Source of the DNA: Pseudogymnoascus destructans
Lineage: Eukaryota > Ascomycota > Leotiomycetes > Thelebolales > Thelebolaceae
Assembly (NCBI RefSeq): GCF_001641265.1
Contig: NW_020167545.1
Span: 464,248 to 528,247, forward strand
Direction: 5' to 3'
Length of the DNA stretch: 64,000 nucleotides
The notes under the pieces were generated by a model, which saw nothing but the letters and a program-made list of their open reading frames with translations, had not been told where the DNA came from and ran no database searches. The position numbers were made by a program, and so were the translations under genes. This document shows positions 11,773 to 21,283 of this stretch, in pieces (positions within the stretch are counted from its first letter, which is position 1; each line of letters starts with the position of its first letter).

Positions 11773-12398
11773 TCATCTGACCTTCATTCCTGGGTGAGAG
11801 ACATTTCCATCGATTAAGCCCACAGCTCCATGATTAAACATCATATCCCGCAAACGCTGAACCAATATCATATCCTTTGCCTGGATTGTCACTCTCTTCG
11901 CATGAATAGCGAGGAGGTTTGTCACTATAACTGTTGGTATGTCCCTGTCACTATGTTTAAACATCATACTCTCAAATTCTCGAATGAGGAAGCATTCAGC
12001 AGCTTCCTGAAGAGCTAGGATAGCAGATTGCTGGAAGCGAAGATTGGACTTGAAGCCTTCTGCGATTTCCCTAACAAGATGCTGGAATGGGAGCTTTGGG
12101 ATAATTAGGCTAGTATCAAGTTGCTGTCTTCGATATCGCGGAGAGCCTTGGTGCCTATATGTTTATTAGGGAGTTCTGGTAATCCTCTGGTAATCCTCTT
12201 ACCAGACTTTGCGCGGCGCGTGGCCTTCTGAGCATGATTGTTGCTAGCTTGAGATGAGCGAACTGGAGCTTTTCTTGCTGTGCCCACGGCCTTTTTCTTT
12301 TCCTTTCCACCAAGCCCAGAGCCAGCCCATAATCCAAGTGGCATCCTTGGTGCTATGCCGCCAGTTGATCTCCTAGCAGTTTGCTTGGTACGAGCCAT
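11773..12398 (-). pseudogene. Histone H3-like variant, one frameshift
   Basis: A divergent histone H3 gene. Minus-strand exons are 12203-12398, 11970-12154 and 11773-11924; introns of 48 and 45 nt fall where the H3 alignment needs them (SG|TKALR and FE|MTNLLAIHAKRV). A 5' UTR intron is likely at 12402-12470. The tail begins ARTKQTARRSTGGIAPRMP: K4 is kept, but K9 is Arg, K14 is Ile and K18 is Met. The tail is about 20 residues longer than canonical. The histone-fold parts IIPKLPFQHLVREIA, LRFQQSAILALQEAAE and AIHAKRVTIQAKD are clear. One base is missing near 12134-12137 (codon of the residue after ALR); exon lengths sum to 533 nt. The C-terminus runs about 25 residues past the normal end. The copy is therefore a recent pseudogene or carries an assembly error. 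Loop 1 has canonical H3 length, which argues against CenH3. Confidence 0.85.
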
Positions 12399-12562
12399 TT
12401 GCTAATATCAAGGTGAGTTAGTGAAGTAAACACAAGACAAAGAAGTAGATCAAAAGATAGTTGTACTTACAGTGAGTTTTGTTACGATATCAAGTGCGCC
12501 TTGCAGCTCGAGTAGGGGTTCAGGGGTGTGGGGAGCTTTCCGGGGTTGGAGCGAAGTTTTCA

Positions 12563-12616
12563 GTTGTGGAGTGAATTCTCAGAACTGGTCTCGCTAAAGA
12601 GAATTCACTCCACAAC
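12563..12616. repeat. Perfect 18-bp inverted repeat in a divergent promoter
   Basis: GTTGTGGAGTGAATTCTC (12563-12580) and its exact reverse complement (12599-12616) flank an 18-base spacer. It lies between the H3-like gene (minus) and the gene at 13047 (plus), about 90-160 bases upstream of the H3-like 5' UTR intron. Confidence 0.85.
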
Positions 12617-13046
12617 AACATAGCTGTATATAGATTGAGCCACTGCTCGAGTGCTCATCTTCTCTTTCCTTCCTTCTCTAGATTGAGTTTAATTCATAAT
12701 ACCCAACTGGCACCCTATGCCTTGGTGAACCGTGACAAGTTTGTAGGAAGAATATTGCAGAAGAAGAGTATAGAAAAGAGGTAGAGGTTGAAAGGTGAAG
12801 GTGCGCATTGTGGTGTTGTTTTTGGAACAGTAATTCTTTGTAGGTGAATATTCCTTGATGAATATTTTTGTTTTCAACTTTAAAATAACAATGACCTTAG
12901 AACCCAACCTTCCTTGGTTACTCTCCGATCTACCCATTCTTCTTCCCTTTTGCACCTTTACCTCTTCACTAGGACTTAAAGTAAGTTTATTATCTTGATT
13001 CTATAGCCAGAACTTCTGGCGATCTTCTGCTAATAACGTGTTTAGT

Positions 13047-13944
13047 ATGGCGAAACGCAAGGCACCTGAAGAACTCTCCACTAATGCGAATACTATCAAA
13101 GCTCGCAACTGCGTCTCCAACCTTACTGAAGATGAGAAGGCTGTTCACTTAGCACTCAAGGCTGACCATGCTGATCTGAGCTACTACTTAAAGAAGTTAT
13201 ATAAGTCTGCAAAGTATATTGCTGCCTCTACTGAAGACAAGACATGTCTACAGAATGAATTGAAGGTTGAGCGTATTCGTGTTCAGTAAGTTCCTTCTGG
13301 TAATCTCTGGTAGCCTCAATCTAACTATAAACAGGACTGAGAAGGGTACCCATGCATCTTGCATTGTGAATCAGAAAGTCAAGAATATTAGCGCCTCTTC
13401 TTCTTCTCCACAAGCCCCACCATCTACTCCGCCACAACTTCTGTCTGAGCTTGCTGCATTTGGGGGTATCTCAAGTATCCCAATCGATGACGATCATAAC
13501 AGTGAATGGGAGGATACTGAGGTTGAAGACGATTTGGCGTTGGAGCTTATGTTACGGCGCGACGATATTTTAAATGACGAGGCTGTTCTACCAGATGAGC
13601 TTTCTGATGAAGAGATCACTAGCATCCAGGCTCTCTTAACTCAAGCGCGCATTGATGTATGCTACCTCATAATCTGGTAATCTTCTGGTGATACTAATAG
13701 TTGATAGGCCCATGAAGAGTCCAATTTCCGCAAGTGGCAACATTTCTGGGATAGCTGTATCCACTCATATACGAGAAAGGCTGGAAAGCTGACAAAGAAG
13801 CCTGAGCGTCTCTTTGAGTATATGCCGTAGATTGATCTAGAGGAAGGGTACGTCTCTGATCATCCTAGCAATATTCTGGCAATACTAATTGTTTATTATA
13901 GCACTTTTCACGAGGTTATTGTAACGCTGACTTCTAAACAATAG
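13047..13944 (+). pseudogene. Accessory gene of unknown function, probably disrupted
   Basis: Product not recognised. Predicted structure: a 5' UTR intron 12981-13045, ATG at 13047 (MAKRKAPEEL), introns at 13286-13334 and 13657-13707, a TAG at 13828-13830, then a further good intron at 13848-13901 and a second TAG at 13942. The product would be Lys-rich at first, with a Ser/Pro linker and an acidic middle (DDDHNSEWEDTEVEDDLALE), then FRKWQHFWDSCIHSYTRKAGK. Because a motif-bearing intron lies after the first TAG, that stop is probably a C-to-T change of CAG. All four introns contain the TCTGG(T/C)(A/G)AT-type motif just upstream of CTAAT/CTAAC. The gene is divergent to the H3-like gene. Confidence 0.6.
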
Positions 13945-14345
13945 AAGACACAGAGGTTTCTTGCGTAAGGTTGACTTGATAGAGGAGGCAGGGGAGTAGA
14001 CACAAAGGCTTTCCAAGTAACATGTTACAGTATTGTAAAGAATACTATATTGAGTTGAGCACGAAGCTCCTATCTAAGGAAATACTATCTACTTATATAG
14101 TGGCGTCATGCCTCATGGGTAATCTGGATAGTTGGCGGATAGCTAGATATTCAGGATAGTTTGTGGATAGCTCAACTATTCAATATCCACTAGTTTCTGC
14201 AACTATCCATTAGCCCCGTCACATGGCAGCCTACCCCGCTTGCCCCCTGTGACTCACACGTCACGTTACTAGGCCCTGGTCCTGTAACCATGATGTCATG
14301 TTACCATAGCCATAACAGTTATCCCACCACATAAATATTTCTGTT
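13945..14345. other. AT-rich spacer, no gene seen
   Basis: It contains GGATAGTT-type short repeats at 14120-14210 and a segment starting TGTTACAG (14028) that resembles an LTR start, but no matching end or target duplication was found. Confidence 0.4.
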
Positions 14346-15640
14346 TGTACGAGCAGGCAGTTTGGACAAACTTTACTTGGAAGTTTGGATAAGTGGGCCC
14401 AATTACCAGGACCTGCGCAGTGGTACCCAAAGTCTTACAATCATGTCGACAATGGATGGTTGCAAGTATCCACTCATAGTTCTAGGTTCAAAGAGGCATT
14501 CTTACTTGTCTACTCTAAGAAGTTTGATAAGGAAAAGTGGGCTAAGGTATCAGCTGCACAGGATATGTTGTTCCTGGAGCTAGATTAGAGGAGAACTTGA
14601 GTTGCTAAAGTTATAGCGCCGGAGTATCTGGTTTTCCAACACGAATAGGGGCTATAGAGAAATTTAAGTACTTCATTGTAGCCAGACTTCTGGTAACCTT
14701 CCGATAATTGAGCAATTTGCCAAATGTCATCTCAATACTCAAGAGTTGTTTGATTCTGACAATCCTATTGCAGATGTATTCTCAGACTTTTTTCTGTCTT
14801 CTCAACGACTATCCTCATTAAATCAAGTCCCTCCAGGCCTTGAGTATATTGGCAAATTAAACCAATTCGTCAAATGGACTAAGGATACACATCATATATT
14901 CATTGAGTGGTGGAAGCTATCATGATGATATGAACAACACTCAGAACAACACTCTGATCATACTACAAAACTCCTTACGAAGATTGCATGGGATTCAACC
15001 AACCGGAGTTCTCAATACTGGAGAAGTTATCACCAAGGAGCAGACCGGCTTTCTGGAGAACCATGTGTCATTTGTACTTATTGTTCGAAGGCCCTTACGC
15101 ATCCTGCAATCAAGTCTGCTGGCCCAAAGTCTATGGCAACACATCTTGCATTGTAAGGACACAGGGCACCCAGCTCACAGTAATAGCATATGAGAGTGCG
15201 AGTCGGAGGCTAAACGGATGCTATCCTATAGGTCTACTACGAAGGATACAAAAAAGATGAAGAGAGGAACCCCCGTTGGGTCAATCTCCTCAAGTACCTG
15301 AAACGGGTCCAACTCGGCTAACCTGCCTTCACCCTCACCACGTGACTGTGACTTGTCCGACTCAGATACCTTCCGTCACTGAGGGAGAGGAACCCCCGTT
15401 GGGTCAATCCCCTTAAGTACCCGAAACGGGTCCGACTCGGCTAACCTGCCTTAACTCTTATCATGTGACCATAACCTGCCTGACTCAGATCCTTTCCATC
15501 ACTGAGGGACAGGCATCCTTACATGCATCAGACATTTGCAAAAAGAAGTCACGGATGGGTAAGGATAGTCTCTATCAAAATCAATCAAATGCGACCTCAA
15601 CAAGTAAGGATTACCAGATTATTACCAGAATCATGTAGGT
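14346..15640 (+). pseudogene. Relic with BED-type zinc-finger motif, split by a solo-LTR-like insertion
   Basis: Two stretches of broken coding sequence of unknown family. The first (about 14353-14588) reads DKWAQLPGPAQWYPKSYNHV and ends at a TAG. The second, about 14840-15151, ends in EPCVICTYCSKALTHPAI and continues KSMATHLA. The frame resumes after the insertion at 15529 with SDICKKKSR. Removing the element plus one 5-bp target copy gives a continuous Cx2C...Hx5C pattern of BED-finger type, common in hAT-like transposases. Several stops make this copy non-functional. No catalytic domain is visible, so transposase origin is inference. Confidence 0.55.
15152..15523 (+). mobile_element. Solo-LTR-like element, family 1, with TGCAT target duplication
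   Basis: Starts TGTAAGGACACAGGG and ends GGCATCCTTACA, i.e. TG...CA with 8-bp terminal inverted repeats TGTAAGGA/TCCTTACA. It is flanked on both sides by TGCAT (15147-15151 and 15524-15528). Length is 372 bp. An internal segment beginning GAGGAACCCCCGTTGGGTCA is duplicated in this copy, explaining its greater length than the ~240-bp copies at 29441 and 30023. No coding capacity. Confidence 0.88.
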
Positions 15641-16200
15641 TAATACCTATAATAGGATCATATTCTCACACAAGAGACATTTTATGAACAAGTTCTATAC
15701 ACAGTTATCTCGACTCATAGCTCGTTCCGCTCAGTTGAGGATCCTTGTCAAGACCCTATAAATACTTTAGGTATTAGTAGGTCTGGCCGGCCTCATCAAG
15801 CAAGGTGGAGGGATGTTCTTAAGCATATATAATAGATAATAGCGTTCTGATAATCATGGTACTTAGATAGAGGAATATACATGATTCATTCTCACAGCTT
15901 ACTGGAGATGGCGAGAGTGATGCTGATAGATGTAATACTTTAACTTAACCATAAAACAGTATTAATCGTATGAGGGACTGTTCACATGATGCATAAATCT
16001 TACACGTGATAGCCGAGTACTCACTGGGTTTTTACAGAGTAACTGAGTTTTGACCTCACTCACCGAGTCGAGTAAAAGGTTCAGCTACTCACCCAGCTGA
16101 GTAACCCACTGGGCGAGTGAGCCGAGTATTGAGCGAGTAGTGCGCAGCCTACCTAGCAGGGGTACGTTGCGAGCGAGAATCTGCAATCCTTCAGCTAGAG
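15641..16200. other. Accessory spacer, no gene seen
   Basis: Noncoding AT-rich sequence. Its right part (16016-16140) holds the left copy of the GAGTAACTCA-rich repeat. Confidence 0.4.
16016..16140. repeat. GAGTAACTCA-rich dispersed repeat, left copy
   Basis: It contains CGAGTCGAGTA, TACTCACCCAGCTGAGTAAC and CCGAGTATTG in that order. The same order recurs at about 16800-16935 in the same orientation. The ACTCAgCTGAGT-type core is self-complementary, so a foldback or MITE origin is possible. Confidence 0.65.
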
Positions 16201-16249
16201 TTCCCTTCTTGCAAAGCAGGATATTCGTTGAGGCAAATCCTTGGATAGC

Positions 16250-16770
16250 ATATAGGATATTTCATAGCATCTAGGGCTGCCTGTTAGCTTGATATCATGG
16301 TACGTCTATCTACAGCTCATTGCCAATTGGCTCCCTGGCCATGTGATTATAACAAGTCGCAATCGAGAAGCCAGTCGCTTAGGCACAGCGATACAGGTCA
16401 GCGAGATGGAATTGCCAGAGTCTACTGAGCTTTTGCTACTTAGTATTCGGCAGACATGTCAAGATGAGACTACTAAAGAGCTAGCAAGTAGACTCGCCAC
16501 TAGACTTGGGAATCTTCCTTTGGCTATGTCAATGGATGAGTATTTACTCCTGCTATAGGAAGAGCAAGCCTATCTTAGGTATCACAGACGATATTTCCTA
16601 CTCAATCCCAGCAACAGAGAGCGAGCTCTAGACCAAATGTTGGATATTGTGGAGTGAACCTCGATAATGGCCTTTGTTATCTGGGAAAGGTTGAGAATAG
16701 GACATCAACAATATGGGAATGGAGTTATGGAGTTATGGCGTCTTGATCAATGAAGTCGCGCCCCGTTTTT
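16250..16770 (+). pseudogene. NB-ARC (NLR-type) protein fragment
   Basis: Remnant of a fungal nucleotide-binding oligomerisation (NB-ARC) protein, the STAND ATPase group involved in heterokaryon incompatibility and innate immunity. Visible are the RNBS-B-like segment GHVIITSRNREASRLG and, about 45 residues on, the GLPL-type motif RLGNLPLAMS. A TAG follows at 16557-16559. Beyond it the frame continues in degenerate form (YLRYHRRYFLLNP, then ALDQMLDIVE) with more stops. The P-loop half and the repeat domain are missing. It lies between the two copies of the GAGTAACTCA repeat. Confidence 0.7.
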
Positions 16771-16799
16771 AACATAAGTAATGGCTAATCAAACATGTG

Positions 16800-16935
16800 A
16801 TATAACTGAGTTGCCAAGACCCATACTAGGTACTCAGCAAGTGAGTAATCTTGCGCACTGGGTACTCACGAGTCGAGTAGTAGAATTTTTACTCACCCAG
16901 CTGAGTTACTCACTCATGTCCCGAGTATTGTCGAA
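16800..16935. repeat. GAGTAACTCA-rich dispersed repeat, right copy
   Basis: Direct-orientation partner of the copy at 16016-16140, sharing TTACTCACCCAGCTGAGTTA-type core and the CCGAGTATTG end. It flanks the NLR fragment on the right. Confidence 0.65.
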
Positions 16936-17406
16936 TGACCTACTGCTAGGTGAGGCTGCACCCCATATAGAGAAGCTCGCCCTCGCAAAGATGGTCGCAA
17001 ACTGCCTTGCGCAATTCACGGCCAGGAATAAAGAGTTGAGAGCAAGATGAAGTTCATGAATCAGGAAAGGAAACGAGGCTGGGGAGGGGTACTAAGGAAA
17101 ATACCAGCAGGGTAACATTAGGTAACATGGGTGTCGCAAAGCATTTTCCTTTCGTAGACTGACAATTGATAATGTTTAGCTATCGTTAACTCGCCTGGCT
17201 TCTATTAATTCTAGAGGGATTTATCAATGCCTTTATTTTGCCTATCATATAGTCTATCTGGCTTCTAATTTAATGCAACAAAGGCATATTCTCCAAAAGG
17301 AAACCCATCTAGCTCGTAATTCAGCGCAGGAATGCACATTGACACAGCGCTTTCCAGATGCCATATCATACCAATGCCACCTCAAACCAAACCCCTCTCA
17401 TCATCC
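16936..17406. other. Accessory spacer
   Basis: Contains a short open stretch (EKLALAKMVANCLAQFTARN, ending at 17050) that may belong to the degraded NLR neighbourhood. Otherwise no gene is seen. Confidence 0.35.
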
Positions 17407-18073
17407 TCACGATGCAACCTTCACCACGCTCGCGCCTTGCGCGCAATAGCTAACACCCACCCTCAAGAACCCTGCATGCGATACAACTGCAACAACCTTC
17501 TCCTTCCGCCCCCTCAACCACCTCCTCGCCTCCACCCCTCTCCGCGTCAACGCCTCCTTCAAAAACTCATACAGCCCCGTCTTGGCCGGGAAAACAGGAT
17601 CAACCTCGCTCCAATCGAACGCCGGCCACTCTGCCACCATGGCCGTGGAGTCAGAACAAGTGTCGCACGGCTTCGCGGAGTTCTCTTGGAACCCCGCGAG
17701 GGCGATTGCGGGGCAGCCTTCCGCCATGCGCCAGCCTAGGGCGTTGGTGGTGGTTTGGAGGGTGCGCCGCATGGGGCTGGAGACGATGAGGTCAATTTCT
17801 AGGGGGAGCTGCTTGAGGGCAGTGCGGAGAGTGTCACATTGCAGACTGGCGCCGAGGATGGTGAGGGCGGGGTCGGGGATGGAGTAGTCCTGTGGGGGGT
17901 GTTAGGTTAGGAGAGGAATAGATAGGAATAGGGTGTTTGTAGTGTTGGGGTGACTTATTGGTAGCATCTGACGGGTGGTTAATATATTGTTTCCATTTCT
18001 GGCGGGGGGGTGATGGGTGATACGTGCTATGCTCAGCCTGTGCATGGCGGATTAAAATGACAGTTGGCGGCAT
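17407..18073 (-). pseudogene. Histidine phosphatase / phosphoglycerate-mutase-family gene, probably damaged
   Basis: Histidine phosphatase superfamily protein. The first exon (ATG at 18073) has the phosphohistidine motif LIRHAQAEH. A second exon from 17892 reads DYSIPDPALTILG, then IDLIVSSPMRRTLQTT and, near the end, VVAVVSHAGFL, which carries the second catalytic His. The linking intron ends in CCCCACAG at 17893-17900, but every GT donor available in exon 1 leaves phase 2 whereas DYSIPDP needs phase 0. The C-terminus is also unlike the family after SHAGFL and stops at 17407. I infer a decayed gene at the edge of the transposon-rich block; a GC donor or a sequencing error is the alternative. 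Confidence 0.6.
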
Positions 18074-18765
18074 TGTGATTTATCCTCTAAATTCTCTCGA
18101 TTTTTGGCTCGGATTTATACGAAAACAATCAATTGGTTTCTCTTTATGTGAGTTATTAGGCAGAAGTGGCTGCCTGTAAGAGAGCCTTGGCTGGACAGGG
18201 CAGTGGGAAGTCGCGTTGTGGATAGGCCCTCGGCCTTGTGTTGTAAAATGGTCACATGACCTCAGTATGACCTCACTAAAATGTCAGGCAGCTAGATACT
18301 TGGACAGGACAATACACACGTTACTTAACAGTTATGAGCCTAGAACAGCTCTAATACGCATTTTTGAACGTCTTCGAACATTGTACGGACCTCAAACCCC
18401 TCCTAGGAGTCGATTACCATCATAATGGCAACCTACAGAAGGTGGGGGTGGTCCTCACTAACCCAAAAGACTAGGACGAGTGGCTAGAGACGATTTAAGA
18501 CAGCTTTAATGAAGACAGGAGTGTGGGGTTATATTAATGTAACACATAGTCACTGGAGGTTTGGAAGTGTTGATTGGTAGACAAGTTGTTGATTGATTGA
18601 AGTTCTAAGAGTCTACAGTTGAGGTAATCTAAGAACTATTTTCGTGGGGTTGCTCAGGGCTCCGGCTATGCCAATCCTGCGCTAGTCATATGATGCCACT
18701 CCTACAATTCATGCAACAATTAATCTAGCATTAGATGACCCCCCTATCCTCGTACCACCCGTTGG
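18074..18765. other. Accessory spacer, no gene seen
   Basis: AT-rich DNA between the phosphatase-family gene and the LTR copy at 18766. Nothing recognisable beyond short direct repeats such as ATGACCTCA near 18253-18278. Confidence 0.4.
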
Positions 18766-19572
18766 TGTAATGGTGGGTGCACCAGATGTGAGAATCTAGC
18801 CACCCAAGGAAGGGATGAATTTACTAAGACAACACACTGTCTTAGAAAACAGAGCCAAAGGGTCGTAGCTTAGACTATTCCACAACGCAGCAATCAGGTG
18901 TGTGATGTAGTGAAGTGGTTCAGACAAGTTGCAACAAATGTTGAGTCTGGGAACTCAGGGGTAAGTCAGAGGTTAACACCTCACTGACTTTTCAGAAACA
19001 AGGAGTAACAAGATGAATGCTTGGAAGCGTGGAAAAGACGTGGAAGTATGTGATAGTCGATTTACTGTATTGTCTGCTTGCCCTTTCTTAAGGAAAGGGC
19101 AATCCTATTTATGCTAAAGGAGTGTAGTTCTCTCATTTTCCAAGACTTTCCATGACTTACCAGGCTTGGTAACTGTAGTCGACGTAAGAGAATCCCATAG
19201 AACCATCTCTTAGGTTCGTAGCCTATAGGAAGTAAAAGGAGGTCCAAGGTCAGAGTACCCCTATAGACAAATTATGTCATAGACAAATTATGTCATAACT
19301 TAACCAATCTTGTGGGTAACTAAAGAGCGATGACATGTAATGAATCATAGAGGGTTGTAGAGATATGCTATGTGGTAATATCGGCCCAGTAACTAAGGAG
19401 CGATGACGTGTAATGAATCATAGATGGTTGTAGCAATCGTTGAGTAGTATTGCTCTTGTTGTTGGTGTGATAAGCCAAAATATGTATAGTGACTTGTAGG
19501 TTTGAGGAGGAGATTTCCAAGTTTGCTCTTGAGTTTGATAGCAAACTGAGTGCAACGAATGTCAGTATGACA
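18766..19572 (+). mobile_element. Ty3/gypsy-type LTR, family 2
   Basis: Begins TGTAATGGTGGGTGCACC and ends GTCAGTATGACA (TG...CA), about 807 bp. The same sequence recurs, whole or in part and in both orientations, at 29016-29301, 30538-31010, 31012-31974 and 31980-32674, next to gag and reverse transcriptase remnants. That association is the basis for calling it a gypsy LTR. No target duplication is evident. Confidence 0.75.
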
Positions 19573-19612
19573 GTTAGGCCAGTTCCTAACTTCATACGGA
19601 CTGTAGCATAGG

Positions 19613-19983
19613 TGTAAAGACACAGGGCACCCAGCTCACAGTAATAGCATATGAGAGTGTGAGTCGGAGGCTAAACGGATGCTATCCTATAGGTCTACTA
19701 CGAAGGATACAAAAAAGATAAAGGGGGAACCCCGTGAGTCGATTGTCTCAAGTACCCGAAACCCATCCGACTCGGTTATCCCAACCCTAGCCCTGAACCT
19801 TCCACCGCAACAGGTCTGCATTGACCCTGAACCCTACACCCTTACCGTCCCCCACTATAGTGTAACTCGCTATGTGTTCCTCTACTGGTTCGAAACCCCA
19901 CCGAGTCGGATTCCATGCTTGTAGTGACCGTAACAGTTCTGAGACAGGTTCTTTGAGTATCTAGGTACGGAGGCATCCTTACA
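19613..19983 (+). mobile_element. Solo-LTR-like element, family 1, diverged copy
   Basis: Starts TGTAAAGACACAGGGCACCC (one change from the family start) and ends GGCATCCTTACA. The 371-bp copy is diverged in its middle. Flanks (ATAGG left, TTCTC right) do not match, so the copy has recombined or its neighbourhood has been rearranged. Its right end cuts the coding sequence at 19984-20376. Confidence 0.75.
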
Positions 19984-20376
19984 TTCTCGTCGTCGCTTGA
20001 CAAGATTTGCGACAAGACGGGCTAAGGTCGTATGATCTTGGCCAGTCTCTTCGCAAAGGTCTTTCTGGACCTTCTTCCAGAAGGTCTTCCGGGAGGCCCG
20101 GGAGTAGAGCTCTGCATCTCTTATACAGAGGCGCAGAAGCAAAATTCTCATCGTAGTATCGAGACGAGCGTGGAGAGTTTCGGCAGGCTGGCAGCGGCTT
20201 GGGCGGGCAGCCCGCAGAGGAGGATTGGCAGCAGCAGTGGTGGGTAGAGGGGGAGGGCTATTGACGATATTGACGTCGTCGATATCGTCAAAAGGGTCAC
20301 AAATAGTGGTAGGAGAGGGTGGGAGGAAGTTGTTGGGGCCTGTTATTTGGCCCCAGTTTATAGTATTTGTAGTCAT
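19984..20376 (-). pseudogene. Truncated gene of unknown function, cut by a family-1 element
   Basis: ATG at 20376 opens about 131 residues: a Pro/Asp-rich N-terminus, then RLDTTMRILLLRLCIRDAEL, FWKKVQKDLCEETGQDHTTL and ARLVANLVKRRRE, where the coding sequence runs into the element end at 19983. The helix-rich, basic second half looks like a DNA-binding module of the kind seen in repetitive fungal genes, but I cannot name the family. Confidence 0.5.
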
Positions 20377-20908
20377 ATTGAGTATATAGATAATATACTC
20401 AATATCCTACGTTGTCAGAGTAGAGCCTTTGCCAAGGGCTCTACTTCTACAGTCTAAACTAAATGTGGGCATGCTCATGTATGCATTGGGTTTGGCGCCA
20501 GTGAGGTGGCGGCAGCTAGTATGGGGGTTTTACAAGGGTTTTACAGGGGGTGTCGCAGATCGTACTGCTTACGGCATGCAATCATGCCATGCAATTCTGG
20601 CTGAAACCCTCTAATGCTAACAACGTTTGCTATTTCGGGCGGCGTAGGTGATAAACCCCTTCCACCCCTAGGGGTGGCGAGAGGCCCTGTTGATGGTCTA
20701 GTGGGTGGGGTGCTATTGCGCCGCCGACGCCGAGACATGCGTCCGGAGGGTATGGGGATGGGAATGGAGGCCCCATGTTCGCGGCGTTGATGCCACCGCA
20801 GACGCCGCAGCGGAGCCCGAGGAAGGGGGGACGGTGAGGGGACGGGGTGGGTTTGCCGTAGTGTAGCAGGTGCGGGTATCCCTCTGCGGTGTCCTCCCCT
20901 TTCTGTCG

Positions 20909-21253
20909 TCACTTGCAGAGGTTAGTCGGGCTGTTTCGGCCACAGCCTCTGGTTTTAGGCGTACAAACCCGCCGGAACACCCCCAACAGATTGGAGTCCG
21001 TACGTGACAGTGGTCGTGACGCTGCCTTTTGAGTCAAATATTCACCCCACATAATTGGCTCGGTATGAAATGGCAGGTATGAGGCTGGATTAAAGTTTAC
21101 CCACCCGCCGAACATCCCCGCCACTTCTGGCGCATACAGGCACCTGAGTGGCTGTGCACGGCTGTCTTGAAGAATCTCCACAAACCACGACTCATTGCCT
21201 CCGTTTAAACCTTCTTCTCTGCTGTCGATTACATTTCTTTCATTCTCACCCAT
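20909..21253 (-). CDS. Hypothetical 114-residue ORF
   Basis: An ATG-started ORF divergent from the STK19-domain gene, with its start only 30 bases from that gene's ATG. It contains WFVEILQDSRAQPLRCLYAP and GGWVNFNPASYLPFHTEP, and a basic C-terminus. No family is recognised and the end may continue through an unseen intron. It could equally be an open frame inside the STK19-gene promoter. Confidence 0.25.
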   Translation of the reverse strand: MGENERNVIDSREEGLNGGNESWFVEILQDSRAQPLRCLYAPEVAGMFGGWVNFNPASYLPFHTEPIMWGEYLTQKAASRPLSRTDSNLLGVFRRVCTPKTRGCGRNSPTNLCK

Positions 21254-21283
21254 GATACCCGCAGCTGTGTTGCTTCACATTAC

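Noticed and set aside
11773..12398. Centromeric H3 (CenH3) for the H3-like gene
   Set aside because: Loop 1 has canonical length (FKSNLRFQQSA) and the tail start is canonical ARTKQTAR; CenH3 proteins differ in both.
14028..14330. Possible LTR starting TGTTACAG
   Set aside because: No matching CA end with a target duplication and no second copy in the window.
19880..19905. GGTTCGAAACCCC, resembling a tRNA T-arm
   Set aside because: It lies inside a family-1 element copy and no acceptor, D- or anticodon arm can be paired around it.
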